A stretch of DNA of 64,000 nt from Wurfbainia villosa (GCA_025175895.1 CM046000.1:94224753-94288752), one strand, 5' to 3'. Counted from the first letter of the stretch, positions 41,993-54,373 are shown. Translations and numbers: made by a program. The notes: a model not told the origin generated them from the letters alone.

Positions 41993-43456
41993 TCAATGTC
42001 TACTTACGATTGACATATACGACTTATTGGTCGTGTTTGAGCTAAACCCTAGCCCGGCCTTGTTGTACACGACCCTTTGCGATCCAAGTAGGAGGTCAAG
42101 TCCTTTGGATCCCAAAGTAAACCTTTCCAACGTATTCCTAAGATCTTCGACTTGACTTTTCAAGAGTGAGTTCTCAACTTCGAGTTTTTCAACTCGAGTT
42201 GAGTCCTTCTCTTGAACTCGACTAGTCGAAGAGGTTAGGGAGACCTCGTGTTTGAGGAGTTTAACTTCCTCAACCAGGGTCTCGACCTTGGACTCGGACT
42301 TAGCTAACTTTTTATTTAAAAACTTGATTGCACTATAAAGAGTAGTAATAAGAGACCGACTTACCTTGAGTGTATCTTTTGAACCGGATGTGTATCCGTG
42401 GCTTGTCTTGAATAGTGCGTCTTCGGTTTCTGATTCTGGTTCCGGTTCCGACTCCATCTTCGATTCCACCGGTTTAGCCATAAGGACTCGATTGTTGTCT
42501 TCTTCCTCGGAGGCTTCTTCCCAAGTAGCGTTGAGTGCCTTTTTATGTTTTGGTGCCTTGCTCTTGAGTTTTGGGCACTCGGACTTAATGTGTCCAAACC
42601 TGTTGCATTCATAACATCTTATGTTTGAACTTTTAGGCTTACCTTCGTTGGGTCGAGTGACGGCTCGTTTTCGGCCCTTGACTATCCTCCGAACTAGGTT
42701 GACTAGTTCGGCTTCCATTTCCGAGTCGACCTCCGAATCCGACTCATCCTCTTCTTCCTTCGGGGGTGGCTTGCTTGTGGTTTTCTTCCTCGAACCTGCA
42801 AAAAGTGCTATACCCTTCTCGGGTTCTGAGTTAGACTGCTCATGAAGTTCAAAATCAGAAAAAAGTTCATCTAACCTAAGTTTAGAAAGATCCTTGGAGA
42901 CCTTGTAGGCATCGACCATGGATGCCCACAAGGTAGTCCTCGGAAAAGAGTTTAGGACATACCTTATAAGGTCGCGGTTTTCGACCTTTTGCCCGATTGC
43001 GTGTAGGTTGTTGACTATGTCTTGGACACGGGCGTGGAGTTGTGTTGCGGACTCGTGTTCCTGCATTTTTAGGTTATATAGTTTATTGAATAGAAGATCA
43101 CGCTTACATACCTTGGCTTCATCGGTCCCTTCGTGTAGCTCCACTAGTTTTGTCCAAAGATCCTTTGCACTTATGAAGGGGCCGACGCGATTTAGCTCCT
43201 CCTTGGATAGGCCGCATTGAAGGATTTGAGTTGCCTTAGCGTCGGCTTCGACTTGTCTTTTTGTCGCAATGGTCCATTGGTCACAATCCAAGGATTCACC
43301 CACTTCGTTAGTTGAAAGTGTGAATCCCGTTTGGATTATGATCCACATCTCGATTTGGGTTTTAAGAAAGCATTTCATCCGACCCTTCCAATAACGGAAG
43401 TCATCTCCGTTGTAAAACGGAGGTCGGACGGTGCTAAAACCCTCGAGATGGGCCAT
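41993..43456 (-). CDS. Gag of element E1
   Basis: The start is chosen at ATG 43456 (MAHLEGFSTVRPPFYNGDDF), matching ATG 62484 in E2; the frame is open further upstream but that part is leader. The copia Gag domain spans about residues 10-200 (YWKGRMKCFLKTQIEMW, LFNKLYNLKMQEHESATQLH, VENRDLIRYVLNSFP). One CCHC knuckle CYECNRFGHIKSEC lies at 42575-42616. An acidic stretch and a coiled coil (VEKLEVENSLLKSQVEDLRN) follow. It ends at a stop after SYMSIVSRH; E2 reads on, so this may be a premature end. Confidence 0.88.
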   Translation of the reverse strand: MAHLEGFSTVRPPFYNGDDFRYWKGRMKCFLKTQIEMWIIIQTGFTLSTNEVGESLDCDQWTIATKRQVEADAKATQILQCGLSKEELNRVGPFISAKDLWTKLVELHEGTDEAKVCKRDLLFNKLYNLKMQEHESATQLHARVQDIVNNLHAIGQKVENRDLIRYVLNSFPRTTLWASMVDAYKVSKDLSKLRLDELFSDFELHEQSNSEPEKGIALFAGSRKKTTSKPPPKEEEDESDSEVDSEMEAELVNLVRRIVKGRKRAVTRPNEGKPKSSNIRCYECNRFGHIKSECPKLKSKAPKHKKALNATWEEASEEEDNNRVLMAKPVESKMESEPEPESETEDALFKTSHGYTSGSKDTLKVSRSLITTLYSAIKFLNKKLAKSESKVETLVEEVKLLKHEVSLTSSTSRVQEKDSTRVEKLEVENSLLKSQVEDLRNTLERFTLGSKGLDLLLGSQRVVYNKAGLGFSSNTTNKSYMSIVSRH

Positions 43457-43931
43457 TTGGAAGGAAAGCCTTGAACAAAAAAAAATACAAAAAACACGAA
43501 AAAAGGTTCCAAGACTTCGCCTTGGATTAGTGGTGCGGGAAATAAAAATAAACAAATGAGAAATAGAAAGTTAAGCAAAGAAATAAGAAACTAAATAAAA
43601 AGTAAGTACTCACAACCTTCGATGTCCCTGAAAGGCTACTAAACGTCGATTTTTGAGGATGAAAACAGCTTGTTACGGGGGTAAACCCCAGTAAGAAGTG
43701 TAGATCTCTCAGAGAGTTTGATTTGGTGGGTAGATCGTTTCGTGAGTCCCCTTGTAGCAAAAGTTATGCTCGTTTGATCGTGAGGTACTCCGAAGGCGAT
43801 TAGTACTTGCAAAAAACACAACCAAAAACTATGTACCAAGACTTGGTCTTGGATTAGTAGTGTGGGAGAAATCTTAAAACAATAAATACGAAAAGAAAAT
43901 TGCTCGATTGGTGGTTGCACCAAATCTGAGC

Positions 43932-43952
43932 GCCCCCGGCTCAGATACCAAT
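43932..43952 (-). promoter_or_regulatory. Primer-binding site of E1
   Basis: The element strand reads ATTGGTATCTGAGCCGGGGG just after the LTR. E2 has ATTGGTATCAGAGCCGGGGG at the same place. It is the copia initiator tRNA-Met type with one change. Confidence 0.85.
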
Positions 43953-45040
43953 TGTTGGATCGAGCGGATCGCTAGAGGGGGGGGGGGTGAATAGCGATAG
44001 AAATTTTTCGTTCAAAATCATTGGTTAAAATGCGAGTAGACACAGCGGAAGATAAAAACAAAACAAGCGAGACAATAGACACAAGGGTTTTACTTGGTTT
44101 CGTGAGTCAAGGCTACTACTCCAAGGCCCTAGTGGTCCTTGACCACGTACGGAGGGCAAACTACTAAAGAACTCCTCCTCGTTGGAGGTAGGAGTTAGAC
44201 GGATACACAAAATGACAAAAGCTCAAGGTAGAGGGACACTCCCCCTCTCCTCGTTATAATGAAAGCTTTACTAAAAAATAAACTGAAATAAAATTTAAAC
44301 TTTCGTTACCGACGACTTCAAAGGTTGGAGGTTGAAGCTCTAGTCGTCGTCTCGGCAGCGCTTCGTCATAGGGATGTCGGAGAGTCGGAGCGTATCGGAA
44401 GCACTTGGAAGCCTTTTTAATTGATGAAAAATCCTAAGACAAGCCCTCCTTTTATAGCCTTTGAGCCCCTCATCGAATGAGTCTTCAACCAATAACAAAT
44501 GGACACAAAACCTCCTTGAAATGGGGTGATAAGCCTTGACTCCTCGAAGCTGATCATTGACCATCAGTCGAGTCTTGTGAGATCGATCGGTGATGAAGGG
44601 CAGTCGAGTCCTCCAAGCTGGCAGTTGAATGATGCTAGCTGCAAGGCAAAGTTAGCTCAAAGAAAACATTATTTCGACGGCCTTCGACCGTCCGATCTCG
44701 ACCTAGACCATCGATGGGATGTCTTTGGTCGGATCTACGCTTAAGACCATCCCCGTAAGGAGGATACGACCTCACTTACGCTCGCACACACGAGCTTACC
44801 TCGATACTTACCATGTCGCTTTTGCTTCCGGCCTTCCACTCGATTCCTTCGGCTCCCTCCGAAGTCACACGAGTGTCGCCCGACCACCCCGCTTCCTCCG
44901 GGTGTCGCTAGCCTTCAGCTCCAGCTTTAGCAATCTTCTGCACACTCGATTCAGCTCGTGAGATAACGACATAAGTTTAACTTTGTATCGTTTGCTATAA
45001 TCAAAACTCAGGTTCGACTTAGGTGCCTACTGCACCAACA
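43953..45040 (-). repeat. 5' LTR of E1 (1088 bp)
   Basis: Pairs with 36149-37259. The TATA box on the minus strand is at about 44447-44458. It differs from its partner mostly in the patch at 44546-44637 and in the length of the G run near 43977. Confidence 0.93.
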
Positions 45041-45042
45041 GA

Positions 45043-46260
45043 ATGATGTATTTTCTTATGTGTGATTATGACAATTGGATTACTATTTTAGTAGGGTTCG
45101 ATTCTACTAAGGATGAGAATGGGAAAATACTCAAGAAGAAGTGGAGCGAGAAGCAACTCCGATACTTCAATATAAACAATAAGGTAATGGGTATATTACT
45201 TAGTGTAATTCCTAATGATATTTTGATCAAGATAGGAGATTGTAAAGATGCCAAGAACCTTTGGAGCAAGTTGGCAAAATATCATGAAAATCCATCACCG
45301 ACTCATGAAGTAGAGGAGAAGTCCGAGGAGGAGTGTTCATCCACTCAAGCTCGAGAAGATTTGGAAGAGGAAGAATCATCATCATCCTCACAAGAAAGTG
45401 AGGATTCAGAGGTTAATAACGAATCAACATCTGGATCGGAAGAGGTGGATGAGGTAAAGGAATCCTCCACCTCTAGGATTGAGGGGGAGGAGACTAGGCC
45501 ATCTTCAATACCGAAGCCAACTAAAGAGGAACCATCTACCTCCGATCGAGAAGATGAAGAAGTCCAAAATTCCACCACCATTGACCTAGGTAACTCAAGC
45601 AATTTAGTTACAAATAAAAATCATATCATATACTTTGAGTGTAGGGAAGTAGAACATTACAAGAGTAAATGCCCTAAAAGAGTCAAGAAAAGTCAACCGA
45701 CACCAAAACCTCAAGAAAAGTCAAAGGATGTCAGAGCCCCAATGAGAAAAAGCAAGGAGCATGTAATTTGCTTCAAGTGTAATCAAAGGGGGCATTATAG
45801 GAGTCAATGTCCTAGGGGTAGGAAGAAAGTCCAAGAGGGAGCTACACATGTAGAGGGAGCTTCTAAAGCTAACCCTAAGGTATATTTTAGTAATGCACCT
45901 TCTAAGTTGAATGTTAAAAAGCATGCTTTCAATTCCCTTGCTATTGTTCATGAAAAGCATGCTAGAAATAATAGATTTTATTGCTTAGGGGCTAAACACG
46001 CCAATCTTAGAAATAAAGAGAAATTTTGGACTAATATCCCTAAAACAATCCTACCTAAGGAAACTATTAGGAAGGTAGAGGGTCATCTAGGCATTAATCC
46101 CAAAAATCATAGACATATGCCTAGAAGAAATGGTAATGCCCAAAGACTAAATCAAAAATCAAAAATGGGGCAATTGGAGTTAGAAAATCAAGTCTTGAGG
46201 TCAAGACTTGAGAAATTAGAAAAGATCGAAAATGAAAAATCAAATGCAATGGTCAAATGA
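45043..46260 (+). pseudogene. Gag main part, B3
   Basis: The rest of the B3 Gag after E1; the first codon in the track of the ORF is inside the target duplication. Core patterns are WSEKQLRYFNINNKVMGILL, SVIPNDILIKIGDCKDAKNL and WSKLAKYHENPSP, then a Ser/Glu-rich acidic domain. Knuckle 1 reads YFECREVEHYKSKC with Tyr for the first Cys and Glu for Gly. Knuckle 2, CFKCNQRGHYRSQC, is complete. Then come HMPRRNGNAQRLN and a coiled coil. It stops at 46258-46260; a frameshift leads to the next piece. Confidence 0.83.
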
Positions 46261-46331
46261 TCAAGATTTAGGATCTAGGAGTCAAAAACCTAGGGTCTAG
46301 GAAGAAAGGTCCACCCAAGGGCAATAAAGGT

Positions 46332-46679
46332 TTGGGTCACAAACCTAAGCCCAAGGAGACCTACCATAGTGTTCTATTTGATTATGGAACACAACCTAGG
46401 TCTAGGAGAGCCAAGGTTACTAGGGAGGTAATCCCTAAGGTTAACCATGGCAAGTGGCTAGTGGCTAAGGTTTCGAAGAAACCTAAGGAAGCCACTAAGA
46501 AGGTTACAAGGGGAGTTACCCCTAGAGTTAACCTAGGCAAAACCCAAATGACCAAGGCTTCTAAGCCTAGGAGGGTCATTAGGAGGGTATCTAGGGAAGT
46601 TATCCCTAAGGAATACCTAGTAAATCCAAGGAGCTCCAATAGGTATTGGGTTCCTAAGAGCGTGATTGATTCACGCTAA
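46332..46679 (+). pseudogene. Gag basic C-terminal tail, B3
   Basis: In another frame from the main part. Starts near GHKPKPKETYHSVLFDYGTQ. Three related blocks follow: VTREVIPKV, VTRGVTPRVNLG and VSREVIPKEYLVNP. It ends RYWVPKSVIDSR. The strong Lys/Arg content suggests RNA binding. The same tail is in B2 at 30255-30731. Confidence 0.78.
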
Positions 46680-48119
46680 ATGGGTTAGGTTGTGTCAACC
46701 TTGATTGGATGGGTAGTGAACTCAACCATAGCAAAGTTGGCACTTTAGGTCATTTCAAAGGTAATGGGATACTTGGAAATAAGTATGAACTTTAATCCTA
46801 AAAGATTTTAGGATGTGTCAATATATTTTGAAAACTATGGAAAATTGATCAAATTGGCACAATTAGGGTTAGAGGTCTTGGTGTGCCATTTTGGGTTTCG
46901 GCACACTTGGTAGAATTGGTAATATTGCAAAATGGAATTAATCCAAACAAATGACAACTAATATTAAAATTTAGGTATTCTTATGCCTTATATATTATTT
47001 TCCATGCTTTGATTGCCATATACCATGTCATGACATCATATTTCATCTTTATCATATAAATGTCATGATACCTTAGGTCTATCTTTTAATGTCATGTATG
47101 TTTAGGGTTAATTTTTATGCCATGACATCATAATTATTGACATTTGCTTTATTTATACTATCATTTATGCCATGATCATATTTTATGCATTAATAAAATT
47201 GATTTAAGGACTATGACATGATTTAAAGTTCCATGTATAAGGGAATCAAATAGTGTTGCCTAGGAAAATGCATGAGACTTTAGACTAGGAATAACTAAAA
47301 CCCACATCTCACATAAAATTGACATGTGTGTGTTTTCAAACACCCTAGATATATGTGAGATACTAGGAAATGAGTTAAGTTCAAGGTGCATAATTTTTGC
47401 ATCTAGATGAACTCAAACTCATCTTATATCATTGATGAATCATGAGGAAAACTTATGTACAAGTTATGTGCATCAAGCCCATAAACCATGGTTCAATATA
47501 AGGTTTTAAAAACATCTTAAAATCATTTTGAATAACGTTGGCGAGGTCTATCTTTTGATAGCAATTACCAATGAAGGAGATGATACAAAGTAGGGTCAAA
47601 CATTGAAACTTTTCAATGGTTTTGAACTTTGTGTCAATCTCACTATTTTATGAGTATTTTTATTTTCTAAATATTTTTCACCTATGATGATTGACTTAAG
47701 TATGAATTTTTGTGATTTTTCATATTATGTATAATTACTTATAATTTTTTGAAACTCATTTTCTGATTTCTGAATTCTGCATTTGCAGAAATCAGTCAAC
47801 TACCGCTTATGGCAGTCGACTGGCATCAATGACAATCGACTGTTCACTGAAAGAGTAGACTGTCAATGCTGATTTCGGGTAAACAAGGATATTTAGCCCA
47901 TGTTTCAGCTATGTTAGGCTATCCTGACTGCTCTTAACCCTAGGATATACTTTGGAAAGTATTGAAAAGGGTGAAAATCCATTGAACATGGATTAGGAGA
48001 AGTGTTTGGGTGTGTATCAAGTTTAAGGTGTGTGAATGTTCAAGGTTGAACTTTTAACCTTAATTTTTATGGTTTAGTATTCCTATAGGAATAGGGACCC
48101 TCCAAGGATATTGTTGGTG
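46680..48119 (+). other. Non-coding 3' interior of B3
   Basis: No open frame is supported. It lines up with 28800-30254 of B2 in reverse and 11283-12121 of B1. It includes the palindrome and hairpin block at about 47765-47870. It breaks off at about 48119 inside the word GATATTGTTGGTG, where A2 leader sequence starts. Confidence 0.8.
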
Positions 48120-48273
48120 ATGCGTGTCATGACATGTAGAGTCTAGTTCATCGCTCCATCTAGATACGTCACGCTATGTACAAACAAAGATAAATTATTC
48201 GCATGCTCAATATTAAAGCCTACACCTTCCATTAATATGGTTAGAACCAGAGTTCTATTTCCTATTTGGGTTG

Positions 48274-48685
48274 TTGGACTCTCTCCAAGCCCGGCTCGAA
48301 CTTGAACATGTTCAAACCATGAAATAGTTTAATACTAATATGGTAATAGTCAGAGGTCAATCGTTAGCTTTGGTTGTTGGACTCTCTCCAAGCCGGGCTA
48401 ATTGGTTGAATGTGCTCTAACTATATTAAAATTATTTCTTGATTAATGGGTTGGCTTTAACCTGGAGCATCGGCTTGTTGGACTCTCTCCAAGGTCGATG
48501 TGAAGGGAGGTGAAGTTGGGTGTTATGCATATGATGCATACTTGTTAATGTGTTAACAACCCGATATATGTGTGAACATTCAATTAGTTGATAGCACATT
48601 GTGATAGTTGCATATATGTGATATGCAATCGGTATATTTGATACCTACCATCGTAGTTATGAATGACTTGTTGGACTCTCTCCAA
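48274..48685 (+). repeat. Four leader hairpins in A2
   Basis: Copies of TTGGACTCTCTCCAA at 48274-48288, 48377-48391, 48478-48492 and 48671-48685. All four are perfect here. Spacing of 103, 101 and 193 bp is the same as in A1 (103, 101, 193). Confidence 0.75.
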
Positions 48686-48867
48686 GGTTGTTCATATCTA
48701 TGTTGGATATCAGCCCATTCGGAGATGGACCTACGATCTCCCGAAGTGATTTTGGGGTTTTTGAAATTTGAAAAATGAATGGGACTTATAAATGTATGTT
48801 GATGCATTTAAAATCATCTTTCTCATATATGCTCGATTTGTATTTCTAGATTAATCGCTTGATCATA

Positions 48868-49875
48868 ATGTCTTTGAATTTGTGCTCTATTTTGAATTTG
48901 AATAAATTGAATGGACTGAACTTCTTGGATTGGCTTAGAAACTTGAGAATTGTTCTCAAGGCAGAAAAGCTTATGTATGTCCTCGAAGAGCCTCTTCCTG
49001 CCCGTCCTAGTGATGATGCAACTCTGGACCAATTGTTGGCCTATCAGAAACATGTGAGTGATTCTGAACTAGTGAGTTGAATCATGCTAGCCACGATGAT
49101 ACCTGACCTGTGGAAACAGCATGAGCATATGGATACTCATACCATAGTCTTTCATCTTTAAAAGTTGGTTGTTGAGCAAGTGAGATTCGAAAGGTTCGAA
49201 GTCTCCAAGCTCCTCTTCACCTCTGAGATGCAAGAAGGTTCATCTGTGGTACTGCTCAACATGTTGAAGACTGTGGAGCCTTTTGTGAAGCATGAGCAGG
49301 GGACGGTGTTGTTAGTTGATTCGTCGAAGAAAGGTTCTAAGAGGAAGTCAAAGGAACAACATAAGGGGAAGAAGAAAAAGGATAAAAAGGTAGAACCAGC
49401 TCAAAAGGGCACTTGCCATCATTATGGCAAGGAAGGCCATTGGCGAAGAAACGGCAAGATTTATCTTGAGTCTGTGAAGAAGAATAAGGCATCAGATGCC
49501 CCATCTTCTTCAGATATCTTCATTATTGATTGTCATTCTATTTCCTCAGACACTTGGGTATTGGATACTGGGTGTGGCTCAAATATATATAATGACATAC
49601 ATGGCCTAAGAAATAGAAGAAGACTCGTCAAGGGAGAGTCAAATTTACGTGTTGAGAATGGAGCAAAGGTTGCTGCACTCGCCATCGGAATGTATTTGTT
49701 GAAACTCCCTACAGGACTTGTCTTAGAACTAGACAATTGCTTTTATGTTCCTTCGTTGATAAAGAACATCATCTCTATTTCTTGTTTGAATAGAAATGGG
49801 TACCATTTAACTTTTAGTAACAATTATTGTAACATAACTTTGAATAGCGTTCTTTATGAGACCTTTAAGCAATGA
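48868..49875 (+). pseudogene. Gag and protease region, A2
   Basis: Start ATG 48868 (MSLNLCSILNLNKLNGLNF). A TGA at 49078-49080 interrupts it, then frame changes occur before 49165. Compared with A1, 55 residues of the Gag core are deleted in frame after EGSSV (near 49245). The knuckle at 49414-49455 reads CHHYGKEGHWRRNG, with the second and last Cys lost. The protease DTG at 49564-49572 is kept. It is open to 49875. Confidence 0.85.
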
Positions 49876-49963
49876 TATTTATATGTTGGATATATCCAGT
49901 GACATTTTCAATATCAAAGCGAGCAACAAGCGTGCTCAAAAGGACAATTAATTAGACTCCTAT

Positions 49964-50605
49964 ATGTGGCATTGTTGTCTTGGCCATGCAAGCAAGAAAT
50001 GCATGTCCGAATTACACCGATGTGAAATTCTGGAATCGTTTGAATTAGATTCATACGATACATGTGAATCATGCTTAAAAGGCAAGATGCCCAAGTTACC
50101 TTTTACTAGAAAAGGTGAACCGGTGGGAGAGTTGCTTAGTCTAATACATACTTATGTGTGAGGACCTATGCCAACTCAAGCTCAAGGAGGCTATAGCTAC
50201 TTCATTACCTTCACTGATGATTACTCACGGTTAGGGTATGTGTTCTTGATGAAACATAAGTCTGAAGCCTTTGAAAGGTTCAAAGAATTCATAAATGAAG
50301 TAGAGAAACAACATGACAAGAGTATTAAAATACTTCGATCAAATCGAGGTGGTGAATACTTGAGTCAAGAGTTTCTAAATTATCTAAGGGACAATGGTAT
50401 ATTGTCTCAATGGACTCCGTCATATACACCGCAGTATAATGGTGTATTTGAGAGGCGTAACCGGACCTTGTTGGACATGGTTAGGTCGATGATGAATCAT
50501 GCGAATCTTCCCAAGTCCTTTTGGGGCTATGCACTTCAGACAACTGTTTACTTGCTAAACAGAATGCCAACCAAGATAGTCTTCACTACTCTATATGAGA
50601 TATGA
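49964..50605 (+). pseudogene. Pre-integrase and integrase core, A2
   Basis: Pieces 49964-50161 and 50168-50605. The zinc region WHCCLGHASKK keeps the second His that A1 lost. The first catalytic Asp is gone: IHTYV stands for IHTDV. FTDDYSR and the ERRNR Glu remain. RSNRGGEY has Asn for Asp. It ends at the same TGA after YEI as A1. Confidence 0.86.
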
Positions 50606-50632
50606 AATAGTAAGAAATCTCATTTATCTTAC

Positions 50633-51960
50633 TTGAAGATATGGGGTTGTCCTGCTTATGTGAAGCGGACTGTATTAGACAAATTGGATGCTAAGTCTGA
50701 TAAATGTCTATTTATTGGATACCCTAAGGAAATAAGGGGTTACCAATTCTATCATCCTGTGGAACAAAAGGTGTTTATTTCAAGGTATGCTGTATTTCTA
50801 GAGAAAGAGTTTCTCTTGCAAGAAAATAGTGGGAGTGTCGTTGAGCTTGAGGAGGCTCGAGAGACTCAAATAGACATTGATGAGATACCTGGTGAAGCAC
50901 CACAACCGATAACTCATAGTGATGAGCCATCGACTGAATCTATTGTGACACCACATCTTCGTAGATCTAGTAGGACACACAATATTCCTGAGAGATATGA
51001 ATTTCTCGTAAGTGAATCGAACGACGTGTTACTCATTGATGATGAGGAGCCTACCAGTTATGAAGAAGTTCTGAAAAGTTCAGAAAGGGATAAGTGGCTT
51101 AATGCCATGAAGTCGAAAATGAATTCCATGTATGAAGATCAAGTTTGGAACTTGGTTGACCCACCTAAAGGCATAAAGCCTATAGGGTGCAAGTGGGTTT
51201 TCAAAAAGAAAACTGACATGGATGGTAATGTGATTACCTTTAAGGCTAGATTGGTGGCGAATGGGTATCATCAAAAGCAAGGTGTTGATTATAACGAGAC
51301 CTATTCACCTATTGCTATGCTCAAATCCATTCGGATGCTCCTGGCCATAGCAGCTCATTACGATTATGAGATATGGTAGATGGATGTGAAAACAAATTTC
51401 CTTAATGGAAACTTATTTGAGGATGTGTATATGATACAACCTAAGGGTTTCACATCGGTTGATAAAACCAAGTTATGCAAACTGCAATGGTCCATATATA
51501 GACTGAAGCAAGCATCCAGAAGCTGGAATATCCATTTTGATGAGACAATCAAAAAGTTTGATTTCTCACAAAATCCGGACGAACCTTGTGTGTATAAGAA
51601 GATTAGTGGGAGTGCAGTCTGTTCCTAGTATTGTATGTCGATGACATATTACTTATAGGAAAAGATGTTTAAGTCTTATAGTCAGTTAAAATTTGATTGT
51701 CCAAGACATTCTCCATGAAAGACCTGGGAGAAGCAACCTATATCCTCGGGATTAAGATCTATAGGGATAGATTGAAACGGTTGCTTGGTCTTTCACAATC
51801 TACATATATAGACCAAGTGCTAAAGAGGTTTAGCATGTCGAAATACAAGAAAGGTTTCCTTTCCATCATGCATGGGATACACCTTTCGAAGTCTATGTGT
51901 CTACGCACAGAAGATGAGAGGATTTGCATAAGTAAGATTCCCTATGCATCCGCAATATGA
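50633..51960 (+). pseudogene. Integrase tail and reverse transcriptase, A2
   Basis: 50633-51379 runs from integrase tail KIWGCPAYVKR through an acidic linker into RT. A TAG replaces a Gln codon (DYEIW stop MDVKT) at 51377-51379. RT goes on at 51380-51628, with the YVDD site at 51634-51645, then 51697-51960 with DLGEATYILGIKIYRDRLKR. The RT order is intact; the breaks are stops and small shifts. Confidence 0.86.
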
Positions 51961-51966
51961 TCTATC

Positions 51967-52106
51967 ATGTATGCTATGTTATGTACGAGGCCCGATGTAT
52001 GGTATGCTCTGAGTGTCACGAGCATATACCAGTCTGATCTAGGAATGGATCATTGGGCAGCTGTTAAGATGATCCTTAAGTACTTAAGAAGAACTAAGGA
52101 TGTATT
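51967..52106 (+). pseudogene. RT C-terminal end of A2 before C2
   Basis: Reads YAMLCTRPDVWYALSVTSIY and LKYLRRTKDVF. The C2 LTR interrupts it at 52107. The sequence resumes at 53938 with the GTATT duplication. Confidence 0.85.
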
Positions 52107-53932
52107 TGTTGGACTTTCCGAGCCGCAAAAACCGCTTTTTGCATTGCGGAAACCCCGGAAGTCCGGCCACGGATCCGTGCGAAGATGTATTAAAACTAAA
52201 ACATGTATGTGTTTGTATAAAACCCTAGATCTACCTTAGATCTACATGATAAGGACGTTACTCTCGATGCGACGCCCTTCGCAAATCCCGCTCGTCCAAA
52301 AGGTTCGCCGGAACTCGAGAGTGTCAAGTGCACACTCCTCTATTGGTATCCACACAAGCAATAGGTGGAGAAAACACACCCTTGAGTGTGCTAGAACTCT
52401 ATGGATGGTTCGGCCAAGGAGGTTGGGAGAGGGAGAGAGCTTGAGGGAATAATCCAAGGAAGAAGATGAAGTTGTGAAGAAGAAGATGGAGTTACCCAAA
52501 ATCAATTCCCCCCCATCAAGAAGTGGCCGGCCACATTATGGAGAGGGGGTTACATGCATGCATGTAACTCCCATGACCCTTGGTCTCCCTCATGAGGTGG
52601 CACCACATGACAAAGTCAATGATGATGTGGAGCATCATCATTGGCCGGCCATGCCAAGTCATCATCATGACATGGCATTTGGTCAAGTCAAACTTGACCT
52701 TTCATCTTCCCTCTCAAGTCAAGTCAAACTTGACCTCTTATCTCCCATGGTTGATCAAATCCAACCATTTGATTCAAGTCAATTTAATTTAATGAATCTC
52801 TATTCATTAATTTAAATTGATTTGATGAATCAAATCTAAATTAGACTCATTTAACACTTGAATCAACTTGAGTCTAACTCAATTAGTCTAATTTGGATTA
52901 CTCTTAATCCAATTTGGTTCATCCCATGAACCTAATCCTCATGGTTCATCATATGAACATAATCTCCATCTAATTGCCCTTATGTGTGTGACCCTATAGG
53001 TTCTTGTAACGTTGGCAATGTCCCTAAACCGATTTAGGAACATAAGCAATGAGAGGTATCTAGCAACACATCATTGCTACCCAAGTTACAAGAATGTTGA
53101 GCTCCAACATCACCTTTGTGACTCTCACAATATGTGACAATGTCCCTCTATCCTTGACATCTAGATTGACCAATCGAGCCATAGACCGTGTCATCCTCGG
53201 TACAATCTAAATCTTGAACTCCAAGTAGACTCACTCTAATCAAATGAGCTCAATATCTCATATTGACTCATTTGGGCATGGCCATGCACTTCGTGGTCTC
53301 ACTCTATCAAGAATATCGATGTCACTCCCATCATATAGGAGGGATAGATCTCATCTACATCACTCACATCCCTCCGCATAATTTGTTACATACCCAGTAA
53401 TCGCCTTTATAGTCCACCCATTTACGGGTGAGGTTTGACGAAGCCAAAGTATGCAACTCCTTATGTAGGGAACCATGGTGACTTCAGGTTTAAGGACTAA
53501 TAGTCATACTAATAGCCACATGAGAAAGTATATGACACTCATATAACGATCCGTGATACTTTCTCATGGCGGGTCATTCAGTATACATTCTCCAATGCAT
53601 ACCCATGTGTCAACTTGATATCTCATATCCATGACTTGTGAGATCAAGTCATCATGTTGACCTACATGCTAGTCTCTACACATTAACATTGTCCCTGAAT
53701 GTTAATACTCGACTAGGAATGATTAAGAGTAGTGTTCTCTATATCATCTCATTATCGATTCAACCAATCGATTGATATAGATAAGAACCTACTACTCAAG
53801 GACATTATTATATTTAGTTATTTGGCACCAATACAAGTAAATATAATAACCATGCCTTTATAAATAGAAATATGATACAATAAAGTTCATACAACAATCA
53901 TCACATGATTGGCTCTAGGGCTTTCACTAACA
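52107..53932. mobile_element. C2 solo LTR (1826 bp)
   Basis: A C-family LTR, plus-strand form TGTTGGACTTTCC to TTCACTAACA, flanked by GTATT at 52102-52106 and 53933-53937. There is no internal sequence. This is the product expected when the two LTRs of an element recombine. The element strand is minus, as in C1. It keeps the GGGTGGACTATAAAGG box in reverse near 53405-53425. Confidence 0.92.
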
Positions 53933-53937
53933 GTATT

Positions 53938-54373
53938 CCTAATATATGGAGAAGGGGATATGGTGATACGTGGGTATATGGATGTCAGCTTCCAGACAGA
54001 CAAGGATGATTCCAAGTCTTAGTCTGATGTATTCACCTGGAATGGAGGTGCAATAAGTTGGAAAGGTTCCAAGCTTGACACTATTGCGGATTTTTCTACT
54101 GAGGCAGAATACATTGCAGCTTCGGAAGCAGCAAAGGAAGCGGTTTGGATTAAGAAGTTCATTTCTGAACTTGATGTGGTCTCATCAATGATCCAAACAT
54201 ATGCTTCGCCGCTATTATCTGATCAGAGAGATCTTATGTAGGAAGGAAATACAAATTGAGAAGATTTCCACTGAAAGGAACTTAGTGGATCCTTTAACTA
54301 AGGCCTTATCTCAAAGTAAGTTTGAGAATCATGTTAGAGCTTATGGTATTGGATATCGTGGCGATTGACATTA
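53938..54373 (+). pseudogene. RNase H of A2
   Basis: Resumes after C2 with the GDMVIRGY-like stretch, TEAEYIAASEAAKEAVWI near 54096-54150, and PLTKALSQSKF at the end. About 75 bases present in A1 (the YCDNNGAIAQAKE part, holding a catalytic Asp) are deleted near 54190. Confidence 0.8.

Larger units (their letters stand above)
36149..45040 (-). mobile_element. Full-length Sirevirus-like Ty1/copia element E1
   Basis: An 8.89-kb minus-strand insertion with LTRs 36149-37259 and 43953-45040 and target duplication GAATG (36144-36148, 45041-45045). It encodes Gag, protease, integrase, RT and RNase H. RT motifs YVDDIIFG and FEMNLVGELSFFLGLQIKQ are typical of the Sirevirus group. Several polypurine-like tracts precede the 3' LTR, another known Sirevirus trait. 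The LTRs are nearly identical outside one patch, so the insertion is young, yet pol has stops and frameshifts. Confidence 0.93.

Noticed and set aside
43120..43220. Open frames on the strand opposite the E1 gag, such as 42918-43220 and 41993-42155
   Set aside because: Shadows of the real Gag frame; not kept in E2.
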